From NCBI RefSeq assembly GCF_035994185.1, contig NZ_CP108538.1, positions 6,947,501-7,011,500 on the forward strand: a DNA stretch of 64,000 bases, read 5' to 3'. Below are positions 33,479-42,403 of this stretch, in pieces. The notes below the pieces were generated by a model, which made no database searches, was not told the DNA's origin, and saw only the letters and a program-made list of their open reading frames with translations. Source of the DNA: Streptomyces sp. NBC_01217 (GTDB taxonomy: Bacteria > Actinomycetota > Actinomycetes > Streptomycetales > Streptomycetaceae). Position numbers and translations under genes: made by a program. The number at the start of each line of letters is the position of its first letter. Position 1 is the stretch's first letter.

Positions 33479-34402
33479 ATGGATCTTCGAATCTTCACCG
33501 AGCCCCAGCAAGGGGCGAGCTACGACACCCTCCTCACCGTCGCCAAGGCTGCCGAGGATCTCGGCTTCGACGCCTTCTACCGCTCCGACCACTACCTCCG
33601 CATGGGCCCGGGGGACGGACTGCCCGGCCCGACCGACGCGTGGATCACCCTGGCCGGGTTGGCGCGCGAGACCAAGCGGATCAGGCTCGGCACGCTGATG
33701 ACCGCCGGGACCTTCCGGCTCCCCGGTGTGCTCGCCATCCAGGTCGCGCAGGTCGACCAGATGTCCGGCGGACGCGTCGAGCTCGGCCTCGGCGCGGGCT
33801 GGTTCGAGGAGGAGCACAAGGCCTACGGCATTCCGTTCCCCAAGGAGAAGTTCGGCAGGCTGGAGGAGCAGCTGGAGATCGTCACCGGACTGTGGGCGAC
33901 CGAGATCGGCAAGACGTTCAGCTTCGACGGCACCTACTACCAGCTGACCGACTCGCCCGCGCTGCCCAAGCCGGCGCAGGCCAAGGTGCCGGTTCTGATC
34001 GGCGGTCACGGTGCGACGCGTACACCACGACTTGCCGCTCAGTACGCGGACGAGTTCAACATCCCCTTCGCATCGCTGGAGGACAGTGAGAAGCAGTTCG
34101 GCCGGGTCAGGGAGGCGGCAAAGGCGGCCGGCCGCGGACCGGAAGACATGGTGTACTCCAACGCCCTGGTGGTCTGCGTCGGCAGGAACGACGCCGAGGT
34201 GGCGCGGCGCGCCTCCGTCATCGGCCGTGAGGTGGCGGAGCTGAAGGCGAACGGGCTCGCGGGCTCGCCCGCCGAGGTGGTCGACAAGATCGGCAGGTAC
34301 GGCGCGATCGGGTCGTCCCGGATCTACCTCCAGGTCCTGGATCTGGACGACCTGGAGCACCTGGAGCTGATCTCCTCCCAGGTCCAGTCCCAGCTCACCT
34401 GA
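33479..34402 (+). CDS. LLM-class F420-dependent oxidoreductase
   Basis: The 307-residue protein has the luciferase-like TIM barrel of F420-dependent oxidoreductases: LRIFTEPQQGASYDTLL, DAFYRSDHYLRMG, SGGRVELGLGAGWFEEEHKAYGIPFP and PVLIGGHGATRTPRLAAQYAD. Such enzymes oxidise alcohols or reduce C=C or C=N bonds with the deazaflavin F420 common in actinomycetes. ATG at 33479 follows CAGGATGGATGC. It stands alone between the DUF6099-like gene and the homocysteine methyltransferase gene. The substrate is unknown. Confidence 0.88.
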   Translation: MDLRIFTEPQQGASYDTLLTVAKAAEDLGFDAFYRSDHYLRMGPGDGLPGPTDAWITLAGLARETKRIRLGTLMTAGTFRLPGVLAIQVAQVDQMSGGRVELGLGAGWFEEEHKAYGIPFPKEKFGRLEEQLEIVTGLWATEIGKTFSFDGTYYQLTDSPALPKPAQAKVPVLIGGHGATRTPRLAAQYADEFNIPFASLEDSEKQFGRVREAAKAAGRGPEDMVYSNALVVCVGRNDAEVARRASVIGREVAELKANGLAGSPAEVVDKIGRYGAIGSSRIYLQVLDLDDLEHLELISSQVQSQLT

Positions 34403-34463
34403 GCCGGGAACGGCTCCGGCTCACCTGAGCCGGGAACCGTCCGCCGCTCACCCGGGCCGGGCA
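34393..34463 (+). repeat. Short tandem repeat after the F420 oxidoreductase gene
   Basis: GCTCACCTGAGCCGGGAAC at 34393 is repeated exactly at 34419, and a diverged third copy (GCTCACCCGGGCCGGG) starts at 34446, a period of 26-27 bases. The first copy includes the stop codon of the oxidoreductase gene. Each unit can form a short GGCTC/GAGCC-type stem. Confidence 0.5.
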
Positions 34464-34489
34464 GTCACCGGCCCAGCAGGGAGTCACCT

Positions 34490-35524
34490 GTGCAACCCGT
34501 CCGGTCAGTCGGCGGTCCGCCCGCCCGTGCGCTCGATCGCGCCCTCGCGGAGGGCACGGTCCTGCTCGACGGCGGCCTCTCCAATCAGTTGGAGGCGCAG
34601 GGCTGCGATCTGTCCGACGCCTTGTGGTCGGCCCGGCTGCTGGCCGACGGGCCGGGACAGATCGAGGCTGCGCACATGGCCTATGTGCGGGCGGGTGCAC
34701 AGGTGCTCATCACGGCCAGTTATCAGGCGACCTTCGAGGGGTTCGAGCGGCGGGGGATCGGACGGGCCCGAGCTGCGGAGCTGTTCGCCCGCAGTGTGCG
34801 GCTGGCGCGGCGGGCGGCCGGTGCGGTGGAGGCGGGGCGGGAGGTCTGGGTCGCCGCATCGGTCGGCCCGTACGGGGCGATGCTGGCAGACGGCAGTGAG
34901 TACCGGGGCCGGTACGGGCTCTCCGTCCGGGAGCTTGAGCGGTTCCACCGGCCCCGGGTCCAGGCGCTGGCCGCCGCAGAGCCCGATGCGCTGGCGCTGG
35001 AGACAGTGCCGGACATCGACGAGGCCGAGGCGCTGCTGCGGGCGGTCGAGGGATGCGGGCTGCCCGTCTGGCTCTCGTACAGCGTGGTGGGGGACCGGAC
35101 CAGGGCGGGGCAGCCGCTGGAGGCGGCCTTTGCCCTTGCCTCGGGGGACGAGCGTGTGCTGGCCGTCGGGGTCAACTGCTGTGATCCGGCGGATGCGGAC
35201 CGGGCGGTGAGGGTGGCGGCGGAGGTGGCCGGGAAGCCGGTCGTCGTCTATCCGAACAGCGGTGAGCGGTGGGATGCAGGCGGCCGGGCATGGGTCGGCG
35301 AATCCACGTTCGATCCGGGGAAGGTACGGGCCTGGCAGGACGCGGGCGCCCGGCTGGTCGGCGGCTGCTGCCGGGTCGGCCCGGACACCATCGCGAAGCT
35401 TGCCGGGCAGCTCCGCGCAACGGCGGCAGACGAAGGAAAGGGAGACGAAGGAAAGGGAGGCGAAGGAAAAGGAGGCGAAAGGAAGGCAGGCGAAAGGAGG
35501 GGCAGCAGTGCCGTGGACACATGA
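34490..35524 (+). CDS. mmuM: Homocysteine S-methyltransferase
   Basis: The 344-residue protein matches MmuM-type enzymes that use S-methylmethionine or SAM to methylate homocysteine to methionine. GTVLLDGGLSNQLEAQGCDL is the barrel start, TASYQATFEGF the next strand, and zinc is bound by Cys residues of GVNCCDPAD and LVGGCCRVGP. GTG at 34490 has GGGAG eight bases upstream. After the catalytic domain comes an unusual tail of five 5-residue repeats (DEGKG, DEGKG, GEGKG, GERKA, GERRG) encoded by 15-base tandem repeats. The hen1 gene follows closely and may use a ribosome binding site inside the tail. Confidence 0.85.
   Translation: MQPVRSVGGPPARALDRALAEGTVLLDGGLSNQLEAQGCDLSDALWSARLLADGPGQIEAAHMAYVRAGAQVLITASYQATFEGFERRGIGRARAAELFARSVRLARRAAGAVEAGREVWVAASVGPYGAMLADGSEYRGRYGLSVRELERFHRPRVQALAAAEPDALALETVPDIDEAEALLRAVEGCGLPVWLSYSVVGDRTRAGQPLEAAFALASGDERVLAVGVNCCDPADADRAVRVAAEVAGKPVVVYPNSGERWDAGGRAWVGESTFDPGKVRAWQDAGARLVGGCCRVGPDTIAKLAGQLRATAADEGKGDEGKGGEGKGGERKAGERRGSSAVDT
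35429..35503 (+). repeat. Five 15-base tandem repeats in the mmuM tail
   Basis: Units GACGAAGGAAAGGGA (twice), GGCGAAGGAAAAGGA, GGCGAAAGGAAGGCA and GGCGAAAGGAGGGGC keep the frame and add a Gly/Glu/Lys-rich tail. The last unit creates AAGGAGG just before the hen1 region, so the repeat may also serve as ribosome binding site material. Confidence 0.7.
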
Positions 35525-35567
35525 AAATGCCTGGTGGGGGCAAGTGAAGCGGACCATACTCGGACGT

Positions 35568-37199
35568 GTGTTCCTGACAATCAGCACGACAGGCAATCCG
35601 GAACGTCCCGCTACCGATCTCGGCTTCCTGCTGCACAAGCATCCCGAGAAGGCGCAGACGTTCTCCACCTCGCATGGCACCGCGCATGTCTTCTATCCCG
35701 AGGCATCCGCCGAGCGCTGCACAGCGGCGCTCCTGCTGGAGGTGGATCCCGTGGCGCTGGTGCGGCGCGGCACGGGCAAGGGCCGGGGCGGTGCTCCCGA
35801 CGCGGCGCTCGCGCAGTACGTCAACGACCGCCCGTACGCGGCGTCCTCGCTGCTCTCCGTCGCGATGAGCACGGTTTTCAAGACCGCGCTGAGCGGGGTG
35901 TGCCGGGCCCTGCCCGAACGTGCGCAGGCGCCGCTCCCGCTGCGGATCGAGGTGCCCGCACTGCCGGCGCGCGGTGGCGCGGAACTGGTGCGCAAGCTCT
36001 TCGGGCCGCTCGGCTGGACGAGCGTGGATGTTGTGGCCGTACCTCTGGACAAGCAGTTCCCGGAGTGGGGGGACTCGCGGTATGTACGTCTGGTGCTGGA
36101 AGGCGAGTTGCGGCTGGCGGACGCGTTGCGGCAGTTGTATGTCCTGCTGCCGGTGCTCGACGACGCCAAGCACTACTGGGTCGCACCGGACGAGGTGGAC
36201 AAGCTGTTGCGGGCCGGCGAGGGCTGGCTGGCCACTCACCCCGAGCAGAAGCTGATCACCAGCCGCTATCTGTCCCGGCGCTGGGGGCTGACCCGGCAGG
36301 CGATGCAGCGGCTCGAACTGGTGCGGCTCGCAGAGTCGGACGACCTCGACGTCGACAGCATCGACAACGCGGTGGACGAGACGACCGACACCGAGGAGAA
36401 GCCGGTGCCGCTCGCCGAGCAGCGGCGCACCGCGATCCTCGACGCGCTGCGCGCCGCCGGGGCGAGCCGGGTCCTCGACCTGGGCTGCGGCCAGGGCCAG
36501 TTGGTGCAGGCACTGCTCAAGGATGTGGGCTTCACGGAGATCGTCGGCGTCGATGTCTCCATACGGGCCCTCACCATCGCTTCGCGGCGGCTGAAGCTGG
36601 ACCGGATGGGGGAGCGGCAGGCCGCACGGGTCACGCTGCAGCAGGGCTCGCTCACCTACACCGACAAGCGGCTCAAGGGATATGACGCGGCTGTGCTCAG
36701 CGAGGTCATCGAGCACCTCGACCTGCCGAGGCTGCCCGCGCTTGAGTACGCCGTATTCGGTTCGGCCCGTCCGCGGACCGTCCTCGTGACGACGCCGAAC
36801 GTGGAGTACAACGTCCGCTGGGAGACCCTTCCGGCCGGGCATGTGCGCCACGGCGACCACCGGTTCGAGTGGACCAGGGCCGAGTTCCGCGACTGGGCGC
36901 AGGAGGTGGCGCGGCGGCATGGATACGGGGTCGACTTCGTCCCCGTGGGCCTCGACGACCCCGAGGTGGGGCCGCCCACCCAGATGGCGGTGTTCACGAT
37001 GACCGCAGCCGATGAGACCGGGAGCCGGACCACGAGCCGGACCCGGCTCCGGACCCAGACCGAAACAGAGACCCAGACAGGGACCCAGACAGGGACCCAG
37101 ACTGGGACCCAGACAGGGACCCAGACAGGGACCCAGACAGGGACCCAGACTGGGACCCAGACCGGGACCCGGACCGAGAAGGAGGCGAGAGTCGCATGA
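35568..37199 (+). CDS. hen1: RNA 3'-terminal ribose 2'-O-methyltransferase Hen1
   Basis: The 543-residue protein has the bacterial Hen1 layout: an N-terminal domain (FLTISTTGNPERPATDLGFL, SRRWGLTRQAM), then the SAM-dependent methyltransferase with VLDLGCGQGQLVQAL (about residue 302), the metal site EVIEHLD (Glu-x-x-Glu-His, about 379) and a distal His in GHVRHGDHRFEW. Hen1 methylates the 2'-OH at the break site of a cleaved RNA before Pnkp seals it, protecting against repeated ribotoxin cutting. GTG at 35568, eight bases after a CATACT -10, suggests a leaderless start; GTG at 35508 with AAGGAGG would add 20 residues. The C-terminus carries a TQTG repeat tail. Pnkp overlaps by four bases. Confidence 0.92.
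   Translation: MFLTISTTGNPERPATDLGFLLHKHPEKAQTFSTSHGTAHVFYPEASAERCTAALLLEVDPVALVRRGTGKGRGGAPDAALAQYVNDRPYAASSLLSVAMSTVFKTALSGVCRALPERAQAPLPLRIEVPALPARGGAELVRKLFGPLGWTSVDVVAVPLDKQFPEWGDSRYVRLVLEGELRLADALRQLYVLLPVLDDAKHYWVAPDEVDKLLRAGEGWLATHPEQKLITSRYLSRRWGLTRQAMQRLELVRLAESDDLDVDSIDNAVDETTDTEEKPVPLAEQRRTAILDALRAAGASRVLDLGCGQGQLVQALLKDVGFTEIVGVDVSIRALTIASRRLKLDRMGERQAARVTLQQGSLTYTDKRLKGYDAAVLSEVIEHLDLPRLPALEYAVFGSARPRTVLVTTPNVEYNVRWETLPAGHVRHGDHRFEWTRAEFRDWAQEVARRHGYGVDFVPVGLDDPEVGPPTQMAVFTMTAADETGSRTTSRTRLRTQTETETQTGTQTGTQTGTQTGTQTGTQTGTQTGTQTGTRTEKEARVA
37071..37178 (+). repeat. 12-base tandem repeat encoding TQTG tail of Hen1
   Basis: Eight copies of ACCCAGACAGGG (37071-37166, differing only at the ninth position or so) plus a degenerate ninth copy encode (Thr-Gln-Thr-Gly)8 at the C-terminus of Hen1. 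The period keeps the frame, so copy-number change would only alter tail length. Confidence 0.9.
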
Positions 37200-39769
37200 C
37201 CAGTACGTCGCGCACATTGCCGGTGACCGACCTCTCCCTCGTGGTCCTCATCGGAGCCAGCGGTTGCGGCAAGTCCACCTTCGCCCGCAGACACTTCAAG
37301 CCCACCGAGATCGTCTCCTCGGACTTCTGCCGCGGCCTGGTCGCCGACGACGAGAACGACCAGAGCGCCAGCCGTGACGCCTTCGACGTCCTGCACACCA
37401 TCGTGGGCAAGCGGCTCGCCGCCGGGCGGCTGACGGTCGTGGACGCGACCAACGTCCAGCCCGACAGCCGCAGGCAGCTCGTCCAGCTGGCCCGCAGCCA
37501 CGACGTGCTGCCCATCGCGATCGTCCTCGACCTGCCGGAAGAGGTCTGCATCAAGCGCAACGCGGCCCGCCCCGACCGCGCCGACATGCCGCGCCACGTC
37601 ATCCAGCGCCACCGCCGCGAGCTGCGCCGCTCGCTGCGCGGCCTGGAGCGCGAGGGCTTCCGCAAGGTGCACATCCTGCGCACCGAGGAGGAGGCGGAGC
37701 ACGCCGAAGTGGTGCTGGAGCGCCGCTACAACGACCTGCGCCACCTCACGGGCCCCTTCGACATCATCGGCGACATCCACGGCTGCAGTTCCGAGCTGGA
37801 GTCCCTGCTCGGCAAGCTCGGCTATGTCGACGGAGCGCACCCCGAAGGTCGTACGGCGGTCTTCGTCGGCGACCTCGTGGACCGAGGCCCCGACAGCCCC
37901 GGGGTACTGCGCCGCGTCATGTCCATGGTGTCGGCCGGCAATGCCCTGTGTGTGCCGGGCAACCACGAGAACAAGCTCGGCCGTTACCTCAAGGGACGCC
38001 AGGTCCAGCACACCCATGGACTCGCCGAGACCATCGAGCAGTTGGACCGCGAGGACGAGAAGGACCCGGCCTTCCGCGAGCAGGTGCGGGAGTTCATCGA
38101 CGGACTCGTCAGCCACTACGTGCTCGACGGGGGCAAGCTCGTCGTCTGCCACGCCGGACTGCCCGAGAAGTACCACGGGCGCACCTCGGGGCGGGTCCGC
38201 TCGCACGCGCTGTACGGGGACACCACCGGCGAGACCGACGAGTTCGGCCTGCCGGTGCGCTATCCGTGGGCGGAGGAGTACCGCGGTCGTGCCACCGTGG
38301 TCTACGGCCACACCCCGGTGCCCAACACCTCCTGGGTCAACAACACCATCTGCCTGGACACCGGTGCGGTCTTCGGCGGGAAGATGACCGCGCTGCGCTG
38401 GCCGGAGCGCGAGCTCGTCGACGTACCGGCCGAGAAGGTCTGGTACGAGCCGGCCAAGCCGCTGACCACCGAGGCACCGGGCGGCAGGGAGGGCCGGCCG
38501 CTGGACCTCGCCGATGTGCACGGCCGCCGGATCGTGGAGACCCGGCACATGGGCCGCATCGCGGTCCGCGAGGAGAACGCCGCGGCGGCGCTCGAAGTCA
38601 TGAGCCGGTTCGCCGCCGACCCACGGCTGCTCGGTTATCTCCCGCCGACCATGGCGCCCACCGCCACCTCGCACGAGGACGGCTATCTGGAGCACCCGGC
38701 CGAGGCCTTCGCGCAGTACCGGGCGGACGGCGTCACCGAGGTCGTGTGCGAGGAGAAGCACATGGGCTCGCGAGCGGTGGCCCTCGTCTGCCGCGACGCG
38801 AACGCCGCCCGCGAGCGGTTCGGCGTCGGGGACACCTCCCACGACTCCGGCTCCGGGGGAGGTCCGACCGGGGCGCTGTACACCCGCACCGGACGGCCGT
38901 TCCTCGACGACGTCGCACTCACCGAGGTGATCCTCGCCAGGGTGCGCACCGCCGTCACCGCCGCCGGACTCTGGGAGGAGTGGGGCACCGACTGGGTGCT
39001 GCTCGACGCCGAGCTGATGCCGTGGTCCCTCAAGGCGGCCGGACTGCTGCGCTCGCAGTACGCCGCGGTCGGCGCCGCGTCCGGGGCCGTCCTCCCGGAG
39101 GCCAACGCGGCCCTCGCTGCGGCGGTGGCCCGTGGAGTGGACGTGGGCGCTCTCGCGGACCGTCAGCAGGGACGGGCCGCGGACGCGGCGGCGTTCACCG
39201 AGGCGTACCGCCGCTACTGCTGGAGCACCCAGGACCTGGACGGGGTGCGGCTCGCGCCGTTCCAGATCCTCGCCGTACAGGGCCGCTCGCTGGCCTCCGT
39301 ACCGCACGACGAGCAGCTGGCCTGGCTCGACCGGCTGGTCGAGCACGACCCGACGGGCCTGCTCCAGGTCACCCGCCGGATCGTCGTCGACACCGGTGAC
39401 GAGGCATCGGTGCGCTCCGGCATCGACTGGTGGCTGGAGATGACCGGCCGCGGCGGTGAAGGCATGGTCGTCAAGCCGCTGGCCGCCCTCGTACGGGACG
39501 GAAAGGACAGGCTGGTCCAGCCGGGCATCAAGGTGCGAGGCCGGGAGTACCTCCGGATCATCTACGGCCCCGAGTACACCCGCCCGGAGAATCTGGAGCG
39601 GCTGCGCGGCCGGTTCCTGGGCCACAAGAGGTCGTTGGCGCTCCGGGAGTACGCGCTGGGGCTCGAAGCGCTGGACCGGCTGGCCGACGGGGAGCCGCTG
39701 TGGCGGGTCCACGAGGCGGTGTTCGCGGTGCTGGCCCTGGAGTCGGAGCCGGTCGACCCGCGGCTGTAG
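37196..39769 (+). CDS. pnkp: Polynucleotide kinase-phosphatase (Pnkp) of bacterial RNA repair
   Basis: The 857-residue protein has three enzyme modules in the usual order: a 5'-polynucleotide kinase with P-loop IGASGCGKSTFARR (about residues 19-32); a calcineurin-like 2',3'-phosphatase with DIIGDIHGCSSE, GDLVDRGPDS, GNHENK and VYGHTPV; and a C-terminal ligase-like nucleotidyltransferase with EEKHMGSRA, whose Lys521 should be adenylylated, plus GGEGMVVKP. Pnkp needs Hen1 for full RNA ligation. ATG at 37196 overlaps the hen1 stop (ATGA), so the pair is translationally coupled. All catalytic motifs look intact. Confidence 0.95.
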   Translation: MTSTSRTLPVTDLSLVVLIGASGCGKSTFARRHFKPTEIVSSDFCRGLVADDENDQSASRDAFDVLHTIVGKRLAAGRLTVVDATNVQPDSRRQLVQLARSHDVLPIAIVLDLPEEVCIKRNAARPDRADMPRHVIQRHRRELRRSLRGLEREGFRKVHILRTEEEAEHAEVVLERRYNDLRHLTGPFDIIGDIHGCSSELESLLGKLGYVDGAHPEGRTAVFVGDLVDRGPDSPGVLRRVMSMVSAGNALCVPGNHENKLGRYLKGRQVQHTHGLAETIEQLDREDEKDPAFREQVREFIDGLVSHYVLDGGKLVVCHAGLPEKYHGRTSGRVRSHALYGDTTGETDEFGLPVRYPWAEEYRGRATVVYGHTPVPNTSWVNNTICLDTGAVFGGKMTALRWPERELVDVPAEKVWYEPAKPLTTEAPGGREGRPLDLADVHGRRIVETRHMGRIAVREENAAAALEVMSRFAADPRLLGYLPPTMAPTATSHEDGYLEHPAEAFAQYRADGVTEVVCEEKHMGSRAVALVCRDANAARERFGVGDTSHDSGSGGGPTGALYTRTGRPFLDDVALTEVILARVRTAVTAAGLWEEWGTDWVLLDAELMPWSLKAAGLLRSQYAAVGAASGAVLPEANAALAAAVARGVDVGALADRQQGRAADAAAFTEAYRRYCWSTQDLDGVRLAPFQILAVQGRSLASVPHDEQLAWLDRLVEHDPTGLLQVTRRIVVDTGDEASVRSGIDWWLEMTGRGGEGMVVKPLAALVRDGKDRLVQPGIKVRGREYLRIIYGPEYTRPENLERLRGRFLGHKRSLALREYALGLEALDRLADGEPLWRVHEAVFAVLALESEPVDPRL

Positions 39770-39862
39770 TGCGTGGCGCCGGCGGGTCCTGCGGTGAGAT
39801 CAACGGAAAACCCGCTGGCGATTCGCCGGGTGAACGGCGCTCCGCACGGTGAGGATGGAGAC

Positions 39863-41095
39863 ATGGGATTCCATGTCGACTCCGAGGCCGGGCGGCTGCG
39901 CCGCGTCATTCTGCACCGCCCCGATCTGGAACTGAAGCGGCTCACCCCGGGCAACAAGGACGCGCTCCTCTTCGACGACGTGCTCTGGGTGCGCCGCGCC
40001 CGCCAGGAGCATGACGGTTTCGCGGACGTGCTGCGCGACCGCGGAGTGGAAGTGCACCTCTTCGGCGATCTCCTCTGTGAGTCGCTGGACATCCCGGTGG
40101 CCAGACGGCTCGTCCTGGACCGGGTCTTCGAGGAGAAGGAGTACGGCCCGCTCGCCACCGAGCATCTGCGGGCCGCATTCGAGGAGCTGCCCAGCGCCGA
40201 GCTGGCCGAGGCGCTGGTCGGCGGGATGACCAAGCGGGAGTTCCTGGAGCGGCACAAGGAGCCGACCTCCGTCCGCTTCCATGTCATGGACCTGGACGAC
40301 TTCCTCCTCGGCCCGCTGCCGAACCATCTCTTCACCCGGGACACCTCGGCCTGGATATACGACGGGGTGTCGATCAACGCGATGCGCTGGCCCGCCCGGC
40401 AGCGCGAGACCGTCCACTTCGAGGCGATCTACCGACACCACCCCCTCTTCACCGGCCCCGACGCGGGCGCCTTCCACCACTGGTCGGAGGGGCAGGACGA
40501 CTACCCCTCGACCATCGAGGGCGGCGATGTGCTGGTCATCGGCCATGGCGCAGTCCTCATCGGGATGAGCGAGCGCACCACCCCGCAGGCCGTGGAGATG
40601 CTGGCCCGTGGTCTCTTCGACGCGGGCTCGGCGCACACGATCGTGGCGCTCGACATGCCCAAGCGCCGGGCGTTCATGCACCTCGACACGGTCATGACGA
40701 TGATCGACGGCGACACCTTCACCAAGTACGCGGGCCTGGGCATGCTCCGTTCGTACACCATCGAGCCCGGTGACGGGCCGAGGGACCTGAAGGTCACCGA
40801 CCATCCGCCCGAGCACATGCACGAAGCGATCGCGCACGCCCTGGGCCTGGACTCGATCCGGGTTCTCACGGCCACCCAGGATGTGCACGCCGCCCAGCGC
40901 GAGCAGTGGGACGACGGTTGCAATGTGCTGGCCGTCGAGCCGGGCGTCGTCGTCGCGTACGAGCGCAACGCCACCACCAACACCTATCTGCGCAAGGAGG
41001 GCATCGAGGTCATCGAGATCCGCGGCAGCGAGCTCGGCCGGGGCAGGGGAGGCCCCCGCTGCATGAGCTGCCCGGTGGTGCGCGATGCGGTGTAG
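39863..41095 (+). CDS. arcA: Arginine deiminase
   Basis: The 410-residue protein matches arginine deiminases, which convert arginine to citrulline and ammonia. Landmarks are [20 protein letters not shown] at the start, [52 protein letters not shown] with the catalytic His, and the nucleophile Cys in [15 protein letters not shown] at 39863 follows GAGGATGGAGAC. Ornithine carbamoyltransferase and an amino acid permease follow on the same strand, which makes an arginine-deiminase-pathway set without a carbamate kinase in view. Confidence 0.93.
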   Translation: MGFHVDSEAGRLRRVILHRPDLELKRLTPGNKDALLFDDVLWVRRARQEHDGFADVLRDRGVEVHLFGDLLCESLDIPVARRLVLDRVFEEKEYGPLATEHLRAAFEELPSAELAEALVGGMTKREFLERHKEPTSVRFHVMDLDDFLLGPLPNHLFTRDTSAWIYDGVSINAMRWPARQRETVHFEAIYRHHPLFTGPDAGAFHHWSEGQDDYPSTIEGGDVLVIGHGAVLIGMSERTTPQAVEMLARGLFDAGSAHTIVALDMPKRRAFMHLDTVMTMIDGDTFTKYAGLGMLRSYTIEPGDGPRDLKVTDHPPEHMHEAIAHALGLDSIRVLTATQDVHAAQREQWDDGCNVLAVEPGVVVAYERNATTNTYLRKEGIEVIEIRGSELGRGRGGPRCMSCPVVRDAV

Positions 41096-41208
41096 CAACA
41101 CCCCGTAGATCAGTGGCTGCAGATCATGCCCGTATAGCAATGCAGTGTGTCGTATAGACTTCCATGGTCACTGTATGCGCGATCCTCACCCGACCCAGGA
41201 GCAGTCCC
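41096..41208. promoter_or_regulatory. Spacer upstream of argF with repeated CGTATAG
   Basis: CCCGTATAGCA and GTCGTATAGAC occur 22 bases apart in this relatively A/T-rich spacer, and ACCCAGGAGCAG before the ATG provides the ribosome binding site. The repeats may be -10 elements or regulator half-sites; the regulator is unknown. Confidence 0.3.
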
Positions 41209-42216
41209 ATGGCCATAGACCTCGCAGGCCGCCACTTCCTCAAGGAGCTGGACTTCACGGCCGAGGAGTTCCGCGGCCTGGTCGATCTCGCGGCCGAGCT
41301 CAAGGCCGCCAAGAAGTCGGGGGCCGAAGTGCAGCGGCTGCGCGGCAAGAACATCGCGCTGATCTTCGAGAAGACCTCGACGCGTACCCGCTGTGCCTTC
41401 GAGGTGGCCGCCGCCGACCAGGGCGCTTCCACCACCTATCTCGATCCCTCCGGCTCGCAGCTGGGGCACAAGGAGTCGGTGAAGGACACCGCCCGCGTCC
41501 TCGGCCGGATGTTCGACGGCATCGAGTACCGCGGTGACAGCCAGGCGGCCGTCGAGGAACTGGCCGCGTACGGCGGCGTCCCGGTCTTCAACGGACTCAC
41601 CGACGACTGGCACCCGACCCAGATGCTCGCCGACGTCCTCACCATGGTCGAGCACAGCGACAAGCCCCTGGAGCGGATCGCCTTCGCCTACCTCGGCGAC
41701 GCCCGCTTCAACATGGGCAACTCCTACCTGGTCACCGGCGCCCTGCTGGGCATGGACGTACGGATCGTCGCGCCGAAGTCGTACTGGCCGGCCGAGGAGA
41801 TCGTCACCGAGGCGCGCAGGCTGGCCGAAACCAGCGGTGCGACCGTGACTCTCACCGAGGACATCGCCGACGGCGTCAGGGGCGCGGACTTCATCGCCAC
41901 CGATGTCTGGGTCTCCATGGGTGAGCCCAAGGAGGTCTGGGGCGAGCGCATCGAGGCCCTCGCGCCCTACTCCGTGACCATGGACGTGCTGCGCGCCACC
42001 GGCAACGCCGACGTGAGGTTCCTGCACTGCCTCCCGGCCTTCCACGACCTCGGCACCAAGGTCGGGCGGGACATCGAGGCCGCCCACGGGCTGACGGAGC
42101 TGGAGGTCACCGACGAGGTCTTCGAGTCCGCCCACTCCGTCGTCTTCGACGAGGCCGAGAACCGGCTGCACACGATCAAGGCCGTTCTGGTGGCCACCCT
42201 GACGTCGGCAAGCTGA
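41209..42216 (+). CDS. argF: Ornithine carbamoyltransferase
   Basis: The 335-residue protein carries the carbamoyl-phosphate motif [16 protein letters not shown], the [20 protein letters not shown] loop, [11 protein letters not shown] and the ornithine-binding HCLPAFHD. Enzymes of this form catalyse citrulline-ornithine interconversion; next to arcA it most likely runs in the catabolic direction (ArcB role), giving ornithine and carbamoyl phosphate. ATG at 41209 follows AGGAGCAGTCCC; an upstream GTG would add 15 residues unlike the family. A strong hairpin lies about 65 bases after the stop. Confidence 0.93.
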   Translation: MAIDLAGRHFLKELDFTAEEFRGLVDLAAELKAAKKSGAEVQRLRGKNIALIFEKTSTRTRCAFEVAAADQGASTTYLDPSGSQLGHKESVKDTARVLGRMFDGIEYRGDSQAAVEELAAYGGVPVFNGLTDDWHPTQMLADVLTMVEHSDKPLERIAFAYLGDARFNMGNSYLVTGALLGMDVRIVAPKSYWPAEEIVTEARRLAETSGATVTLTEDIADGVRGADFIATDVWVSMGEPKEVWGERIEALAPYSVTMDVLRATGNADVRFLHCLPAFHDLGTKVGRDIEAAHGLTELEVTDEVFESAHSVVFDEAENRLHTIKAVLVATLTSAS

Positions 42217-42222
42217 TTTACC

Positions 42223-42247
42223 GCATGATCATGCACCCAATTGGGTG
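42223..42247. promoter_or_regulatory. Two adjoining perfect palindromes upstream of the permease gene
   Basis: GCATGATCATGC (42223-42234) and CACCCAATTGGGTG (42234-42247) share one base. They lie just after the argF stop and upstream of the APC permease. Such symmetric sites suggest a dimeric regulator, perhaps of arginine metabolism. Confidence 0.4.
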
Positions 42248-42282
42248 AACATGCGTGAAGGCGATTAATATGTTGTCTGTTG

Positions 42283-42314
42283 GTGGGGTTCGAGCTCGAA
42301 CGCTCGAACCCCAC
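42283..42314. terminator. 12-bp perfect stem-loop after argF
   Basis: GTGGGGTTCGAG (42283-42294) pairs perfectly with CTCGAACCCCAC (42303-42314) across an 8-base loop. It should terminate the arcA-argF transcript and separate it from the permease gene. Confidence 0.65.
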
Positions 42315-42403
42315 TTCCATGTGTGTCACCAGAGCCCCCCACGAGCCCTGGGCCCCGGACGCACCTCCCCCCACATGCGCCACCAGAGAAGAGAACCGCC
42401 CCC

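Noticed and set aside
34403..34489. SAM or methionine riboswitch upstream of the homocysteine methyltransferase
   Set aside because: The leader is under 90 bases, consists of short tandem repeats and lacks the conserved SAM-riboswitch core.
37071..37178. Possible CRISPR-like array
   Set aside because: The repeat unit is only 12 bases, there are no spacers, and the units keep the Hen1 reading frame as TQTG repeats.
36656..39712. Very long minus-strand open frame (over 1000 codons) opposite hen1/pnkp
   Set aside because: It is a shadow of GC-rich coding DNA; the translation has no family motif, while the plus strand gives full Pnkp motifs.
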